This document shows, piece by piece, positions 26,327-34,096 of a stretch of 64,000 nucleotides of DNA (position 1 is the stretch's first letter; every line of letters starts with the position of its first letter). The DNA is from an uncultured Bacteroides sp. (GTDB lineage: Bacteria > Bacteroidota > Bacteroidia > Bacteroidales > UBA932). The stretch spans positions 1 to 64,000 of the forward strand of contig UREV01000005.1 of the NCBI GenBank assembly GCA_900546925.1, in the 5' to 3' direction. A model generated the notes under the pieces. It saw only the letters and a list, made by a program, of their open reading frames with translations, did no database searches and was not told the DNA's origin. The position numbers and the translations under genes are program-made.

Positions 26327-28033
26327 TTATTTTGGATCTACGAATTCAAGTCCTGCAGGATAGACATACTGGTTGTTCACCCATTTGACTTCCATGTAAG
26401 GACAGGTCATCAGTTCAGGGTAAATTTCCATAAGGAAGTTATCCTTCAGTTTGGAATTTAATTTCAAGTTTTTGAGGCTCTTGCAATCGTCAAATGTGAA
26501 AACTCCGATTTCCGTTACGTGGGAGAGGTCGAGAGAAACCACACCACTGCCGGAAAATACGTGACTGCCGACTTTGGTTACACTGGCAGGAATGTTTATG
26601 GTAGTGAGCTTGATACAATTTTCGAACGTGCCGTCATAGAGTTCCTTAAGGTTTTCAGGAAGGGTCACGCTTGTGAGATTTGTACAGCCGCTGAACATGT
26701 CATAACTTGAAAGTCCCACATAACGAGGAAGTTTAATGCTCTGAAGGCTGGTGCAGTTCTGGAAACATCCATGCAGTTCATCTAACTTGTCGCTCTCGAA
26801 AACAACTTTCTTCAGGTTCTTGCAACCATAAAAGGCTGAGCCCTGAATGATTTTTACCGATGCCGGAATCACAATCTCGCTGATGTCGGTCTCCCTGAGT
26901 GCAGCGTTCGAAATTTCTGTCAATGTTGACGGCAGTTTGATGGATTTTATAGGTTTACCCCAGAAAATATCACCGCGCATTTCAGTGACAGGGAATCTCT
27001 TGCCTTTGTAATTGATATAGTCGGGCATGACGATGTCCTTACCTGCGACAGCGGTGTTCACGGCCTCGGAAGCGAATGCAAAACCCTTACTTGCGTGGAC
27101 TATGTAGATGATGCCGCCGATGTCAACGGTTGCTCCGGAAGCGTTCTCGCTTACTATGGTACCGCTCTGGCCTGATCCTGAAGTGGAGATGCTTTGTTTT
27201 ACAGGTTTCGGATCCCATTTGGTCATAGTCACCTTGGTAGCGTTCTCATATCCTCCATGTTTCTGGAAATACTCCTTCGTCTTGTCATTGATGAGTCCTT
27301 TGACAGTGAAGAATGGAGATATTGAACTCTTTATGAGAGTCTTATACTTTTCGCCCTCGAGAATGGACGCGATCTTGTCGTGCATTCCGTTTATGACCCA
27401 TTGAGGAGACTCGCTGCCGTACTCGCTTCTGACTTCTGCCATCAATTCTACAAGATAGTTCAACTCGTTGGCGCGTGCATAGAGTTCGCCTTCGACATTT
27501 TCCAATCTGGCGTGTGCAGGAGTGAGAGTCTTGAAATAACCATTATCGAAGCAATCCTTGAGCAACAAGTACTCATCTACCAGACTCTTGTTGTTCAAGT
27601 TGGATATATTCGGCAGTTTATCAGTCCAGTTCACCTGAGCATCTGGGCTCTGGGGCGGCATGCCGGGTTTAACTGTAAGTGTTCCGTATGCTGCCTCTAC
27701 GGGATATCCGAGCGGAGCGAAAAGCGCCGTGTGCTCGTCCGGCAGTTTTACGGTCGGTTTCTCATCTTCCATTTCTGGGGGATTCCCCATCATCGCATCG
27801 TACTGCTTCTGAAGGGCTTTGTCTCTGTCAGAGGTTTTGTTTGCACTCGGCTTGTTGGTGGTCGGCTTGGTCGTAGTCGTCTTTTTGGTGATTTGATTTT
27901 TCGTAGACTGGATTTGTTTTCCGATTTTGTCTCCGATGTTTTTCAGTCCGTCTTTAAGCGACTGGGCGTCTGAGCAAGGCGGCATGCTCAGGAGTAATGC
28001 CGTGCACAAGATTAGAACGTTTCTGGTCTTCAT
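26327..28033 (-). CDS. Secreted BspA-type leucine-rich-repeat protein
   Basis: 568 residues, signal peptide MKTRNVLILCTALLLSMPP to about residue 23. Residues 24-90 are Lys/Thr/Asn-rich and low in complexity (KNQITKKTTTTKPT). The second half has at least seven LRR_5/TpLRR repeats with the pattern IxIPxSVxxIxxxAFxGCxxL (for example VIPASVKIIQGSAFYGCKNL). Such BspA-like proteins usually bind host or bacterial surfaces. No C-terminal sorting domain is obvious. It is first in a two-gene operon with the multidomain secreted protein. Confidence 0.85.
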   Translation of the reverse strand: MKTRNVLILCTALLLSMPPCSDAQSLKDGLKNIGDKIGKQIQSTKNQITKKTTTTKPTTNKPSANKTSDRDKALQKQYDAMMGNPPEMEDEKPTVKLPDEHTALFAPLGYPVEAAYGTLTVKPGMPPQSPDAQVNWTDKLPNISNLNNKSLVDEYLLLKDCFDNGYFKTLTPAHARLENVEGELYARANELNYLVELMAEVRSEYGSESPQWVINGMHDKIASILEGEKYKTLIKSSISPFFTVKGLINDKTKEYFQKHGGYENATKVTMTKWDPKPVKQSISTSGSGQSGTIVSENASGATVDIGGIIYIVHASKGFAFASEAVNTAVAGKDIVMPDYINYKGKRFPVTEMRGDIFWGKPIKSIKLPSTLTEISNAALRETDISEIVIPASVKIIQGSAFYGCKNLKKVVFESDKLDELHGCFQNCTSLQSIKLPRYVGLSSYDMFSGCTNLTSVTLPENLKELYDGTFENCIKLTTINIPASVTKVGSHVFSGSGVVSLDLSHVTEIGVFTFDDCKSLKNLKLNSKLKDNFLMEIYPELMTCPYMEVKWVNNQYVYPAGLEFVDPK

Positions 28034-28077
28034 ATTTTGTTAATAATTTGGTCCATGTAGCGTTTTGGGTGCATTTT

Positions 28078-28085
28078 CAAAGTTA
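28078..28085 (-). promoter_or_regulatory. -7 box of the LRR operon
   Basis: Minus-strand TAACTTTG matches TAnnTTTG, 44 bases upstream of the LRR gene start. No -33 TTTG at the usual spacing. Confidence 0.35.
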
Positions 28086-28120
28086 AGAAATAAAAACGAT
28101 AATTCTCATTTAAAAAGTGC

Positions 28121-28128
28121 TATATTTG
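28121..28128 (+). promoter_or_regulatory. -7 box of the S1/P1 nuclease operon
   Basis: TATATTTG matches TAnnTTTG exactly, 26 bases before the nuclease ATG at 28155, in a divergent arrangement with the LRR operon. Confidence 0.45.
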
Positions 28129-28154
28129 TGAAACGAAATACAAACTTACGATTT

Positions 28155-28946
28155 ATGAAACATTTTAATGTGTTATTGAAATTGGTCTGCATCGGAGCGG
28201 GCCTTCTCGCTGTGTCTGTCAATGGCTATTCTTGGGGTCAGAAGGGTCATGATGTGACCTGCGCACTGGCTGAAAAACACCTTACAAAGAAAGCCAAGAA
28301 GCAGATTACGGAACTTTTGGACGGAAGGTCCATCGTTTATTGGGCTAACTGGATGGATAACGCCAGCCACACTCCTGAGTACAAATATACAAGCACATGG
28401 CATTATAAGAATATCGATGCGGACAAGACTTATGAGAATGCTCCGCTGAATGAGAATGGTGACGTGGTACGTGCTATCAATGAGCAGATTACAGCGCTTA
28501 AGAGCGGTAAACTGAGCAGAGATGAGCAGGTGCTTTCGCTTAAGTTCCTCGTTCACTTGATGGGAGATTTGCATTGTCCTATGCACATGGGACACATGTC
28601 AGACCGCGGCGGAAACAAATGGCAGGTGCAGTTCTTCAGAAGCGGAACCAACCTTCATTCCATTTGGGATTCAAGCATCATCGAGAATGCTCACAAATGG
28701 ACTTATTCAGAGTGGGTGGATCAGATCGATATCAACGGCAAGAGTGTAAATGAAAAGCTCGTCGATGGTAATCCTGAGTCTTGGGGCAAAGAAACTTACG
28801 AAATTTGCAAGACTGTCTACGACGCTACCCCGGTAGGTTCCAAACTTTCTTATGACTATGTGAGCGACTGGACTGAAACTATTGAAAATCAGCTTCTCCG
28901 TGCAGGACTTCGTCTCGCTTCTGTTCTTAACGACATCTTCAAATAG
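28155..28946 (+). CDS. S1/P1-type nuclease (copy 1), exported
   Basis: 263 residues. The signal peptide ends just before Trp in NGYSWGQKGHD; in this family the mature N-terminal Trp is itself a zinc ligand, which fits the cleavage site. Other metal ligands are in KGHDVTCALAE, YWANWMDNASH, STWHYKN, HLMGDLHCPMHMGH and NLHSIWDSS. The enzyme uses three zinc ions to cut single-stranded nucleic acid, probably for nutrient salvage in the periplasm. The start at 28155 is preferred over an upstream in-frame ATG because the signal peptide begins there. A second copy follows after 9 bases. Confidence 0.92.
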   Translation: MKHFNVLLKLVCIGAGLLAVSVNGYSWGQKGHDVTCALAEKHLTKKAKKQITELLDGRSIVYWANWMDNASHTPEYKYTSTWHYKNIDADKTYENAPLNENGDVVRAINEQITALKSGKLSRDEQVLSLKFLVHLMGDLHCPMHMGHMSDRGGNKWQVQFFRSGTNLHSIWDSSIIENAHKWTYSEWVDQIDINGKSVNEKLVDGNPESWGKETYEICKTVYDATPVGSKLSYDYVSDWTETIENQLLRAGLRLASVLNDIFK

Positions 28947-28955
28947 TCTTATATC

Positions 28956-29765
28956 ATGAAAAGAAATCTGTTGGTTTTGTCCATGTTCGTGTCAGCGTTT
29001 GTGCTGAACGTCACACCGGCATTGGCCTGGGGTAAAAGAGAACACGCGGCGATAGCGCGCATTGCGGAGCAGAATCTTTCGGCGAAAGCCCGGAAGGGGA
29101 TTGCTGAGATTCTCGGCGACCAGAAACCTTCATCTTATGCGTCTTGGCTGGATTATTACAAGACTCAGATGATGATGAAACTCACTGAGCCTCAGAACGG
29201 TAAGATGGAGAGGACTATTCCTCACACTTTTCAGGTGGATTCGGCGCTGAATGCTTACCGTAACCCTGAAAGAAGTTGTATCACCGTGATCGAGGAGAGT
29301 GTGGCCAAGCTTAAGAACAGGGCGTCGCTGGATGATTCCACCAGATTTCAGTGCTTGTTGAATATCATTCATCTTGTGGGAGATATGCATTGTCCGGGCC
29401 ATGTGATTTATGCTGACAAACGTGACAGGCATATCGGCAAGTTCGATGTTTATTTCCGTGGTGAGAAGACTAATTTCCATAGGGTTTGGGATTCCATGGT
29501 AACCGGTGATACATTCGCAGGCGGTGTCGAGGACCTGGCTTATTTCGCCATGACTGCGGACAAGAAGCAGATCCGTGAGTGGCAGTCAGGTTCCCTTTAT
29601 GACTGGGGAAGTGACGTGGCTCACACTTCGTCCTATATTTGGGATGTAAAGATAGGTGACGATCTCGGAACCCGTTATATGTATGATCATTCGCGCCTGG
29701 CACTCACTATGATTTGCCGCGCGGGTTATCGTTTGGCGAAGGTCTTGAACGAAACATTTAAATAG
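28956..29765 (+). CDS. S1/P1-type nuclease (copy 2), exported
   Basis: 269 residues, paralogous to the preceding gene. Signal peptide ends TPALA before the mature Trp (WGKREHAAIARIAE). Ligand motifs: REHAAIA, YASWLDY, IPHTFQVD, HLVGDMHCPGH and FHRVWDS. The copy is quite diverged: HCPGH replaces HCPMH and the region before the last Asp differs, so substrate preference may differ. It is followed by greA after 2 bases, making a nuclease-nuclease-greA operon. Confidence 0.9.
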   Translation: MKRNLLVLSMFVSAFVLNVTPALAWGKREHAAIARIAEQNLSAKARKGIAEILGDQKPSSYASWLDYYKTQMMMKLTEPQNGKMERTIPHTFQVDSALNAYRNPERSCITVIEESVAKLKNRASLDDSTRFQCLLNIIHLVGDMHCPGHVIYADKRDRHIGKFDVYFRGEKTNFHRVWDSMVTGDTFAGGVEDLAYFAMTADKKQIREWQSGSLYDWGSDVAHTSSYIWDVKIGDDLGTRYMYDHSRLALTMICRAGYRLAKVLNETFK

Positions 29766-29767
29766 CT

Positions 29768-30238
29768 ATGGAATATCTGTCCAAGGAACGCTACGACGAG
29801 ATTGTCGCTGAGGTGGATTACCTTATAAATGAGGAATATCCGAGGATTAAAGAGGCATTGGCAGAAGCCAGGGCCCAGGGGGACTTGAGCGAGAATTTCG
29901 AGTATCGCGCCGCGAGGCGGGCTCAAGGAAAGGCGATCAGCAGGATCCGTTTTCTGCAGAGAGTGTTACAGTTCTCCAGAGTCATCGATACCAAGGCGTT
30001 GCCGAAGGACCAGATTTCGTTGTTAAGTAAGGTGGAGTTCACGAATCTCTCTACCAATGTCAAGATGACTTATACTATCGTAAGCCCTCATGAAATGAAT
30101 CTTCAGGAGGGCAAAATTTCTTGCAAGTCGCCTATAGGTATGGCGTTGATGGGTAAGAAAGTTGGTGACGTGGTAGACGTGAATGCGCCTTCGGGAATTT
30201 TCCAGTTGAGGATCGAGAGTGTTTTGGTGGGACAGTAG
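29768..30238 (+). CDS. greA: Transcription elongation factor GreA/GreB family
   Basis: 156 residues. The N-terminal antiparallel coiled coil contains the diagnostic acidic-tip segment GDLSENFEYRAARRAQ, and the C-terminal FKBP-like domain has SPIGMALMGKKVGDVVDV. It stimulates the intrinsic RNA cleavage of backtracked RNA polymerase. It starts 2 bases after the second S1/P1 nuclease gene, so translation is probably coupled to that gene. Start at 29768 (MEYLSKERYDEI) fits the family. Confidence 0.93.
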   Translation: MEYLSKERYDEIVAEVDYLINEEYPRIKEALAEARAQGDLSENFEYRAARRAQGKAISRIRFLQRVLQFSRVIDTKALPKDQISLLSKVEFTNLSTNVKMTYTIVSPHEMNLQEGKISCKSPIGMALMGKKVGDVVDVNAPSGIFQLRIESVLVGQ

Positions 30239-30311
30239 CATCATCTCGGCAGGAGATTGAGTTTTACGAGGTGTTGTCGTGTTTGTTGTAGACTTGTGAA
30301 TTTATTATCAG

Positions 30312-30845
30312 ATGAAGATTGCAGTTTTTTGTTCAGCGAACGAGCATATAGACCCGGATTTTTTCGGAATGACTGAGGAGATGGGCAAGTGGATGGGGAA
30401 GAACCATCATGAATTGATCTTCGGCGGTACAAACCAGGGCCTGATGGAATGTGTGGCCAAGGCCGTAAAGGAAAACGGCGGCCATGTAATCGGCGTGGTC
30501 CCTACGCTTATTGAAGAGGGCGGAAAGGTATCTCATTATCTCGACGAGAACATCCCATCGCAAACCCTCAGTGACCGTAAGGATGTGATGGTCAATGAAT
30601 GTGATATCGTCGTGGCTTTACCTGGCGGAGTGGGTACGTTGGATGAGATTTTTTCTACGGCAGCGTCCCACAGCATAGGCTATCATAAAAAACGTGTAGT
30701 CCTCTATAATATGAAGGGCTTCTGGAACTCACTTGTCGTGTTGATGGACGACCTCGCTCAGAAAGGTATGATCAGAGGTTCCTGGCGCGACATGATAGAG
30801 GTGGCGGACAATCTCGAAGAATTGATACAAAAAATAGGTGCATAA
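30312..30845 (+). CDS. LOG-family nucleotide phosphoribohydrolase-like protein
   Basis: 177 residues of the TIGR00730/LOG family (lysine decarboxylase-like Rossmann fold). The signature PGGVGTLDE and the preceding LSDRKDVM motif, which carries the catalytic Arg, are present, with FGGTNQGLM in the nucleotide-binding part. Family members release the base from nucleoside 5'-monophosphates such as cytokinin precursors; the bacterial role is probably purine nucleotide turnover. It lies 73 bases after greA and has its own untranslated leader. Confidence 0.88.
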   Translation: MKIAVFCSANEHIDPDFFGMTEEMGKWMGKNHHELIFGGTNQGLMECVAKAVKENGGHVIGVVPTLIEEGGKVSHYLDENIPSQTLSDRKDVMVNECDIVVALPGGVGTLDEIFSTAASHSIGYHKKRVVLYNMKGFWNSLVVLMDDLAQKGMIRGSWRDMIEVADNLEELIQKIGA

Positions 30846-30851
30846 CTATAG

Positions 30852-31049
30852 ACGCATGATTATAAGCCTATTCCGAGTTCCGTCATCGCTGAAGGTGAGG
30901 ATATCTGGGACGGTTGCGGTGACCGTGGTGATGCTGCCATGATCGCATACGGTGCGTCTCGATATGCATTGGCGAGAGGTGACAAGTCTGAGGCCAAGAA
31001 ACCCTGGCCGCTTATCCAGTGGTGCCTGGAGTATTGCCGCCGACCCTAA
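30852..31049 (+). pseudogene. Remnant of a larger enzyme gene
   Basis: Between LOG and xpt an open frame of about 65 codons lacks a start (a stop TAG is directly before it) and ends at TAA. The translation has gene-like composition: GCGDRGDAAMIAYGASRYAL and PWPLIQWCLEYCRR. It resembles an internal piece of a (alpha/alpha)6-barrel glycosidase-type protein, from memory and with low certainty. No neighbouring frame continues it. Best read as the decayed leftover of a deleted gene. Confidence 0.5.
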
Positions 31050-31098
31050 GGCTCGCCTCCAGTCCGCGAGACGCGTTAACACGTAACCGTAGAGAATT

Positions 31099-31695
31099 CT
31101 AGCGGGGTTTGGTGACGTTGTCCCTGAAGTGGATGGTCTGGGTCTCGTAGTCCATGTCCTCGATTATCGCTATGGACTCGAGATGGTAGCCGGCTTCGCG
31201 GAGGATGTGTCCGCCTTTCTGCTGACCTTTTTCGATGGCGATTCCGAGCCCGACGACTTCAGCACCGGCTTGACGGACTATGTCAATGAGTGCGAGCATG
31301 GCTTGTCCGTCGGCGAGGAAGTCGTCCACGATCAGGACTTTTTCGCCTGCATTCAGGTAAGGCTTAGACACGAAGACATTGTTCATTCTCTTGTGTGTGA
31401 ATGAGTAAGCCTGGGAAACGTATTTGTCGTCAGTGCTGTTGGCAGTCTCGCTTTTCTTGGCGAAAACTACAGGGACGTCATACAGATCAGCCAGAAGTGT
31501 GGCGATGGCTATGCCGCTTGCCTCGATGGTCAGGATCTTGGTCACGGTCTGCCCGCGGAAACGGCGTTTGAACTCATAGGCGATTTGCCTCATGATGTCG
31601 ATGTCTATCTGGTGGTTAAGGAAGTTGTCGACTTTGAGGATATTCCCATCCTTTATGACCCCGTCAGTGAGGATCTTTTCTTCGAGAAAATTCAT
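31099..31695 (-). CDS. xpt: Xanthine phosphoribosyltransferase
   Basis: 198 residues. It converts xanthine and PRPP to XMP in purine salvage. The PRPP-binding motif VLIVDDFLADGQA is intact, and the Xpt-type N-terminus (ILTDGVIKDGNILKVDNFLNHQID) and the TIEASGIAIA loop are present. Start at 31695 matches the family N-terminus. It lies 46 bases downstream of the CHAT protease gene on the same strand, so read-through from that operon is possible. No purine riboswitch is recognisable upstream. Confidence 0.95.
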   Translation of the reverse strand: MNFLEEKILTDGVIKDGNILKVDNFLNHQIDIDIMRQIAYEFKRRFRGQTVTKILTIEASGIAIATLLADLYDVPVVFAKKSETANSTDDKYVSQAYSFTHKRMNNVFVSKPYLNAGEKVLIVDDFLADGQAMLALIDIVRQAGAEVVGLGIAIEKGQQKGGHILREAGYHLESIAIIEDMDYETQTIHFRDNVTKPR

Positions 31696-31741
31696 ATGTA
31701 GTATAGATCGTTTTTGTCCATATCTTTGTTACGATTTTTAA

Positions 31742-33016
31742 TCAGTCCAGCAGGATGAATGGGGCCCAGTAAAGTGGATGGTTGTAGTCTGGGCTGTTCA
31801 TGAAATCCTTGCGGGCCAGTTCTAAGGACTCGTGCTTGGAATTTCCAGCGAAAAGATAAGTGTAAAATAACTTCATAAACTCCGCGGTTGCCTTGTCATT
31901 GACACTCCACAAAGTCATGAGAATGCTTCTGACGCCGGCCTCCTTGAACGCGGTCTGCAGGCCGAGAATTCCGTTTTGTGTGACGATTCCCGTCGCCGTA
32001 TTACAGGCTGCCAGGGTGACCAGGTCACAATTCCTCATATCCATTCTCGCGATTTCGGCCCCGTAAAGCAATCCGTCATTTATCGGATGATGCAACGAAT
32101 TCTGATCCGGAGTGTGCGCAATATATTTATGTCCACCATTTAATGTCCATCCTGCGCCTGAGAAAAGTAGTCCGTATTTCTTAAGTATTTTATCGTGGAA
32201 CTCTTCGTAAGAATCTGTTTCTGAAAAAGTTATGTCTGAACAAAATGAGTGCGTGGAAATATGTACAATATAATCTGAATCCCACCTCGCCTCCATTTTG
32301 AACAGTTCCTCACAAGCCTTAGTTCCAGTGTAGACCGACGTGAAAAACTTGTTCAGACTTCGAATGTATTTTATCTCCTGACGGCTCTCGGCGAGACCAT
32401 TTATCCCCGCCCAGTTTCCGTCAAGATATGTGCCTAGGCCAATGCTGCCGGACTCTTCACGGTAGTCGATGTCTTCTACCATGGCTTGCTTGTCCTGAGT
32501 GTGGTATTGCCAACAGTAATCGTTTATCTCATAAGGAGATGCGTTGAAATTCATGCTGCCGAAGAGAATGACGTGCTGATATTTGTGATTTTTCGAGTCT
32601 TTCGGGAAAGCTCTTATATCGCTTAGCCTAAAGAAATGATATTTGTCACAGAGTCTCTTTCCGTTATTATCTGCAAACGCTGCTAAATTACAGTTAAACA
32701 AGACACCTGCAGGGGTGAAATAGATATTGTCACCTTCTTTCAGATATTTTTCGACTGGCGCGAATATTAGACGATATACTTTGTTGGCATTGAACTCATT
32801 ATATAAATATGCGTTGACCGGCATTCCTGACAGTGAGTCTCTATGACATAAGCGGACGGACCTCGCGGTAGACCATCCAGCCCTATTCACGACGGCGACA
32901 TATTCGTCGCTACGGATCCGGAACTCTATGGAAGCTTCGCCTTTACGAAGTTGGGCATGACAGATCGACGGAATTATGATACATGCCGCTAAAAGTAATC
33001 GCCTGAAATGTATCAT
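31742..33016 (-). CDS. Secreted CHAT-domain protease
   Basis: 424 residues with a signal peptide (ends ICHAQ near 22), a roughly 190-residue N-terminal region without recognisable TPRs, and a C-terminal CHAT domain. The caspase-like dyad is His256 in HISTHSF and Cys338 in LAACNTATG; the following RSILMTLWSVND and the end HPLYWAPFILL are typical CHAT signatures. So it is a clan CD cysteine peptidase, here exported rather than cytoplasmic. Its start overlaps the membrane-protein gene by 4 bases. It is last in a five-gene operon with a second clan CD protease, and may cleave the neighbouring membrane protein; that is inference. Confidence 0.88.
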   Translation of the reverse strand: MIHFRRLLLAACIIIPSICHAQLRKGEASIEFRIRSDEYVAVVNRAGWSTARSVRLCHRDSLSGMPVNAYLYNEFNANKVYRLIFAPVEKYLKEGDNIYFTPAGVLFNCNLAAFADNNGKRLCDKYHFFRLSDIRAFPKDSKNHKYQHVILFGSMNFNASPYEINDYCWQYHTQDKQAMVEDIDYREESGSIGLGTYLDGNWAGINGLAESRQEIKYIRSLNKFFTSVYTGTKACEELFKMEARWDSDYIVHISTHSFCSDITFSETDSYEEFHDKILKKYGLLFSGAGWTLNGGHKYIAHTPDQNSLHHPINDGLLYGAEIARMDMRNCDLVTLAACNTATGIVTQNGILGLQTAFKEAGVRSILMTLWSVNDKATAEFMKLFYTYLFAGNSKHESLELARKDFMNSPDYNHPLYWAPFILLD

Positions 33017-33528
33017 AACTTTTCCAAAAGAATCTTCGCGTCATCGGACCACGCGCCACCGGCATTGACCAGACCTTTCAGGATCCTGCGGGCTTTCAAG
33101 TATTGGCCTTTCCTTAATCGGCATGCGGCTTCGAGTATCGCAAGTTCTTGTCTGTCAGCGGTTAGCTGTGCGATGTAGTCAGGGTCTGAGATTCCGTTTT
33201 CCGCTGCTTTCGCATTGACCTCGACCAGGCTGGAACTGATTTTCGCAAGAGCCTCATCGAGCCTTTTTTCTTGGATCAATGCTGTTATTTCCGAATTTCC
33301 TCTTTGGGTGAAAGTCGGGGTGAAACTGTAGCCGACTCGCGTCGCGATGCTGTGGAGCCTGATGTTCACGCCGATGAGTACGATGAGACAAGCTGCGGCT
33401 GAGAAAATGATGGTTCTCAGATGATTACGCTTTTTCTTGCGGAGCCTTCTGTCTATTTCTTTCATATCCTCGAGCAGTCCTTTCTCTCGTATGACGCACT
33501 CGATTATTTCATCTATATTATTCTTCAT
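33013..33528 (-). CDS. Single-pass membrane protein, candidate anti-sigma factor
   Basis: 171 residues. Residues 1-38 are charged and would be cytoplasmic (LRKKKRNH just before the membrane); residues 39-56 form one membrane helix; the rest is periplasmic and helical with TPR-like character (EKRLDEALAKISSSL, CRLRKGQYLKARRILKGLV). It begins 11 bases inside the end of the ECF sigma gene, the usual place of an anti-sigma gene, and the topology suits one, though the cytoplasmic part is short and has no ZAS motif. No family recognised. It could instead be a scaffold that brings the CHAT protease to the membrane. Confidence 0.75.
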   Translation of the reverse strand: MKNNIDEIIECVIREKGLLEDMKEIDRRLRKKKRNHLRTIIFSAAACLIVLIGVNIRLHSIATRVGYSFTPTFTQRGNSEITALIQEKRLDEALAKISSSLVEVNAKAAENGISDPDYIAQLTADRQELAILEAACRLRKGQYLKARRILKGLVNAGGAWSDDAKILLEKL

Positions 33529-34096
33529 AACCTGCTATCTTTAAACGTGTTGCGACGACCTCTTTCAGTTTCTTCATGCAACGCCAGCGTTGAGCTTTAA
33601 CCGTGTCTTCGTTTGCGTAGTTCATGATCTGGGCGACCTCGTGGTGACTCTTTTTCTGATAAACGACCAGATTCAGCAATTTGGAACAGGGCTCGGGCAT
33701 GTCTCTAACGGCAGTACGGACTACGAAAAGTTTGTCGTCATATTCCTTGTCGTATGGTTCGTCATCGACGTTGCTATTCTCCGTAAGTTGATCAGAATCA
33801 GAGTAAAGCGGGATCTGTCGCTTGCGCCGCTGATTGAAGAGCACGTATTTTCCTGTATTGTTTAGATATGTCTTTAACTGGTTGTTGTTCAGGGAATTCT
33901 CTTTTAGTCTACCTGTCTCTATGTTGTTGTATAGTATGATGCACGCCTTGTGATACAGGTCTTCAGCGTCTGGACGGGGAACGTTCTGATTCTTCTGGAG
34001 CAATGCTAAAAACTGGGGCTTGAATGCTGTGTACATCTCCTCGAAAGCTGCTTTGTCCCCGCGTATTATCCTGTTCATGTAGTTCTTGTCTTTCAT
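33518..34096 (-). CDS. ECF-type sigma factor
   Basis: 192 residues from MKDKNYMNRIIRGDKAAFEE. Region 2 (FEEMYTAFKPQFLALL, then ADAEDLYHKACIILY type) and region 4 (LLNLVVYQKKSHHEVAQIMNYANEDTVKAQRWRC) are both recognisable. Region 4 reads KSHHEVAQIM rather than the common YKEIAEILG. The start at 34096 overlaps the caspase stop (ATGA), and the open frame upstream of it lies inside the caspase gene. It probably directs RNA polymerase to a small regulon, with the next gene's membrane protein as regulator. Confidence 0.88.
   Translation of the reverse strand: MKDKNYMNRIIRGDKAAFEEMYTAFKPQFLALLQKNQNVPRPDAEDLYHKACIILYNNIETGRLKENSLNNNQLKTYLNNTGKYVLFNQRRKRQIPLYSDSDQLTENSNVDDEPYDKEYDDKLFVVRTAVRDMPEPCSKLLNLVVYQKKSHHEVAQIMNYANEDTVKAQRWRCMKKLKEVVATRLKIAGYEE

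Noticed and set aside
31721..31728. TATCTTTG promoter box on the plus strand upstream of xpt
   Set aside because: It matches TAnnTTTG but points away from xpt into the end of the CHAT gene, with no plus-strand gene to serve; probably chance.
31742..33016. CHAT gene as part of a type III-E CRISPR system
   Set aside because: No CRISPR repeats, cas genes or gRAMP are in the window, and the protein has a signal peptide; only the protease-sigma logic is similar.
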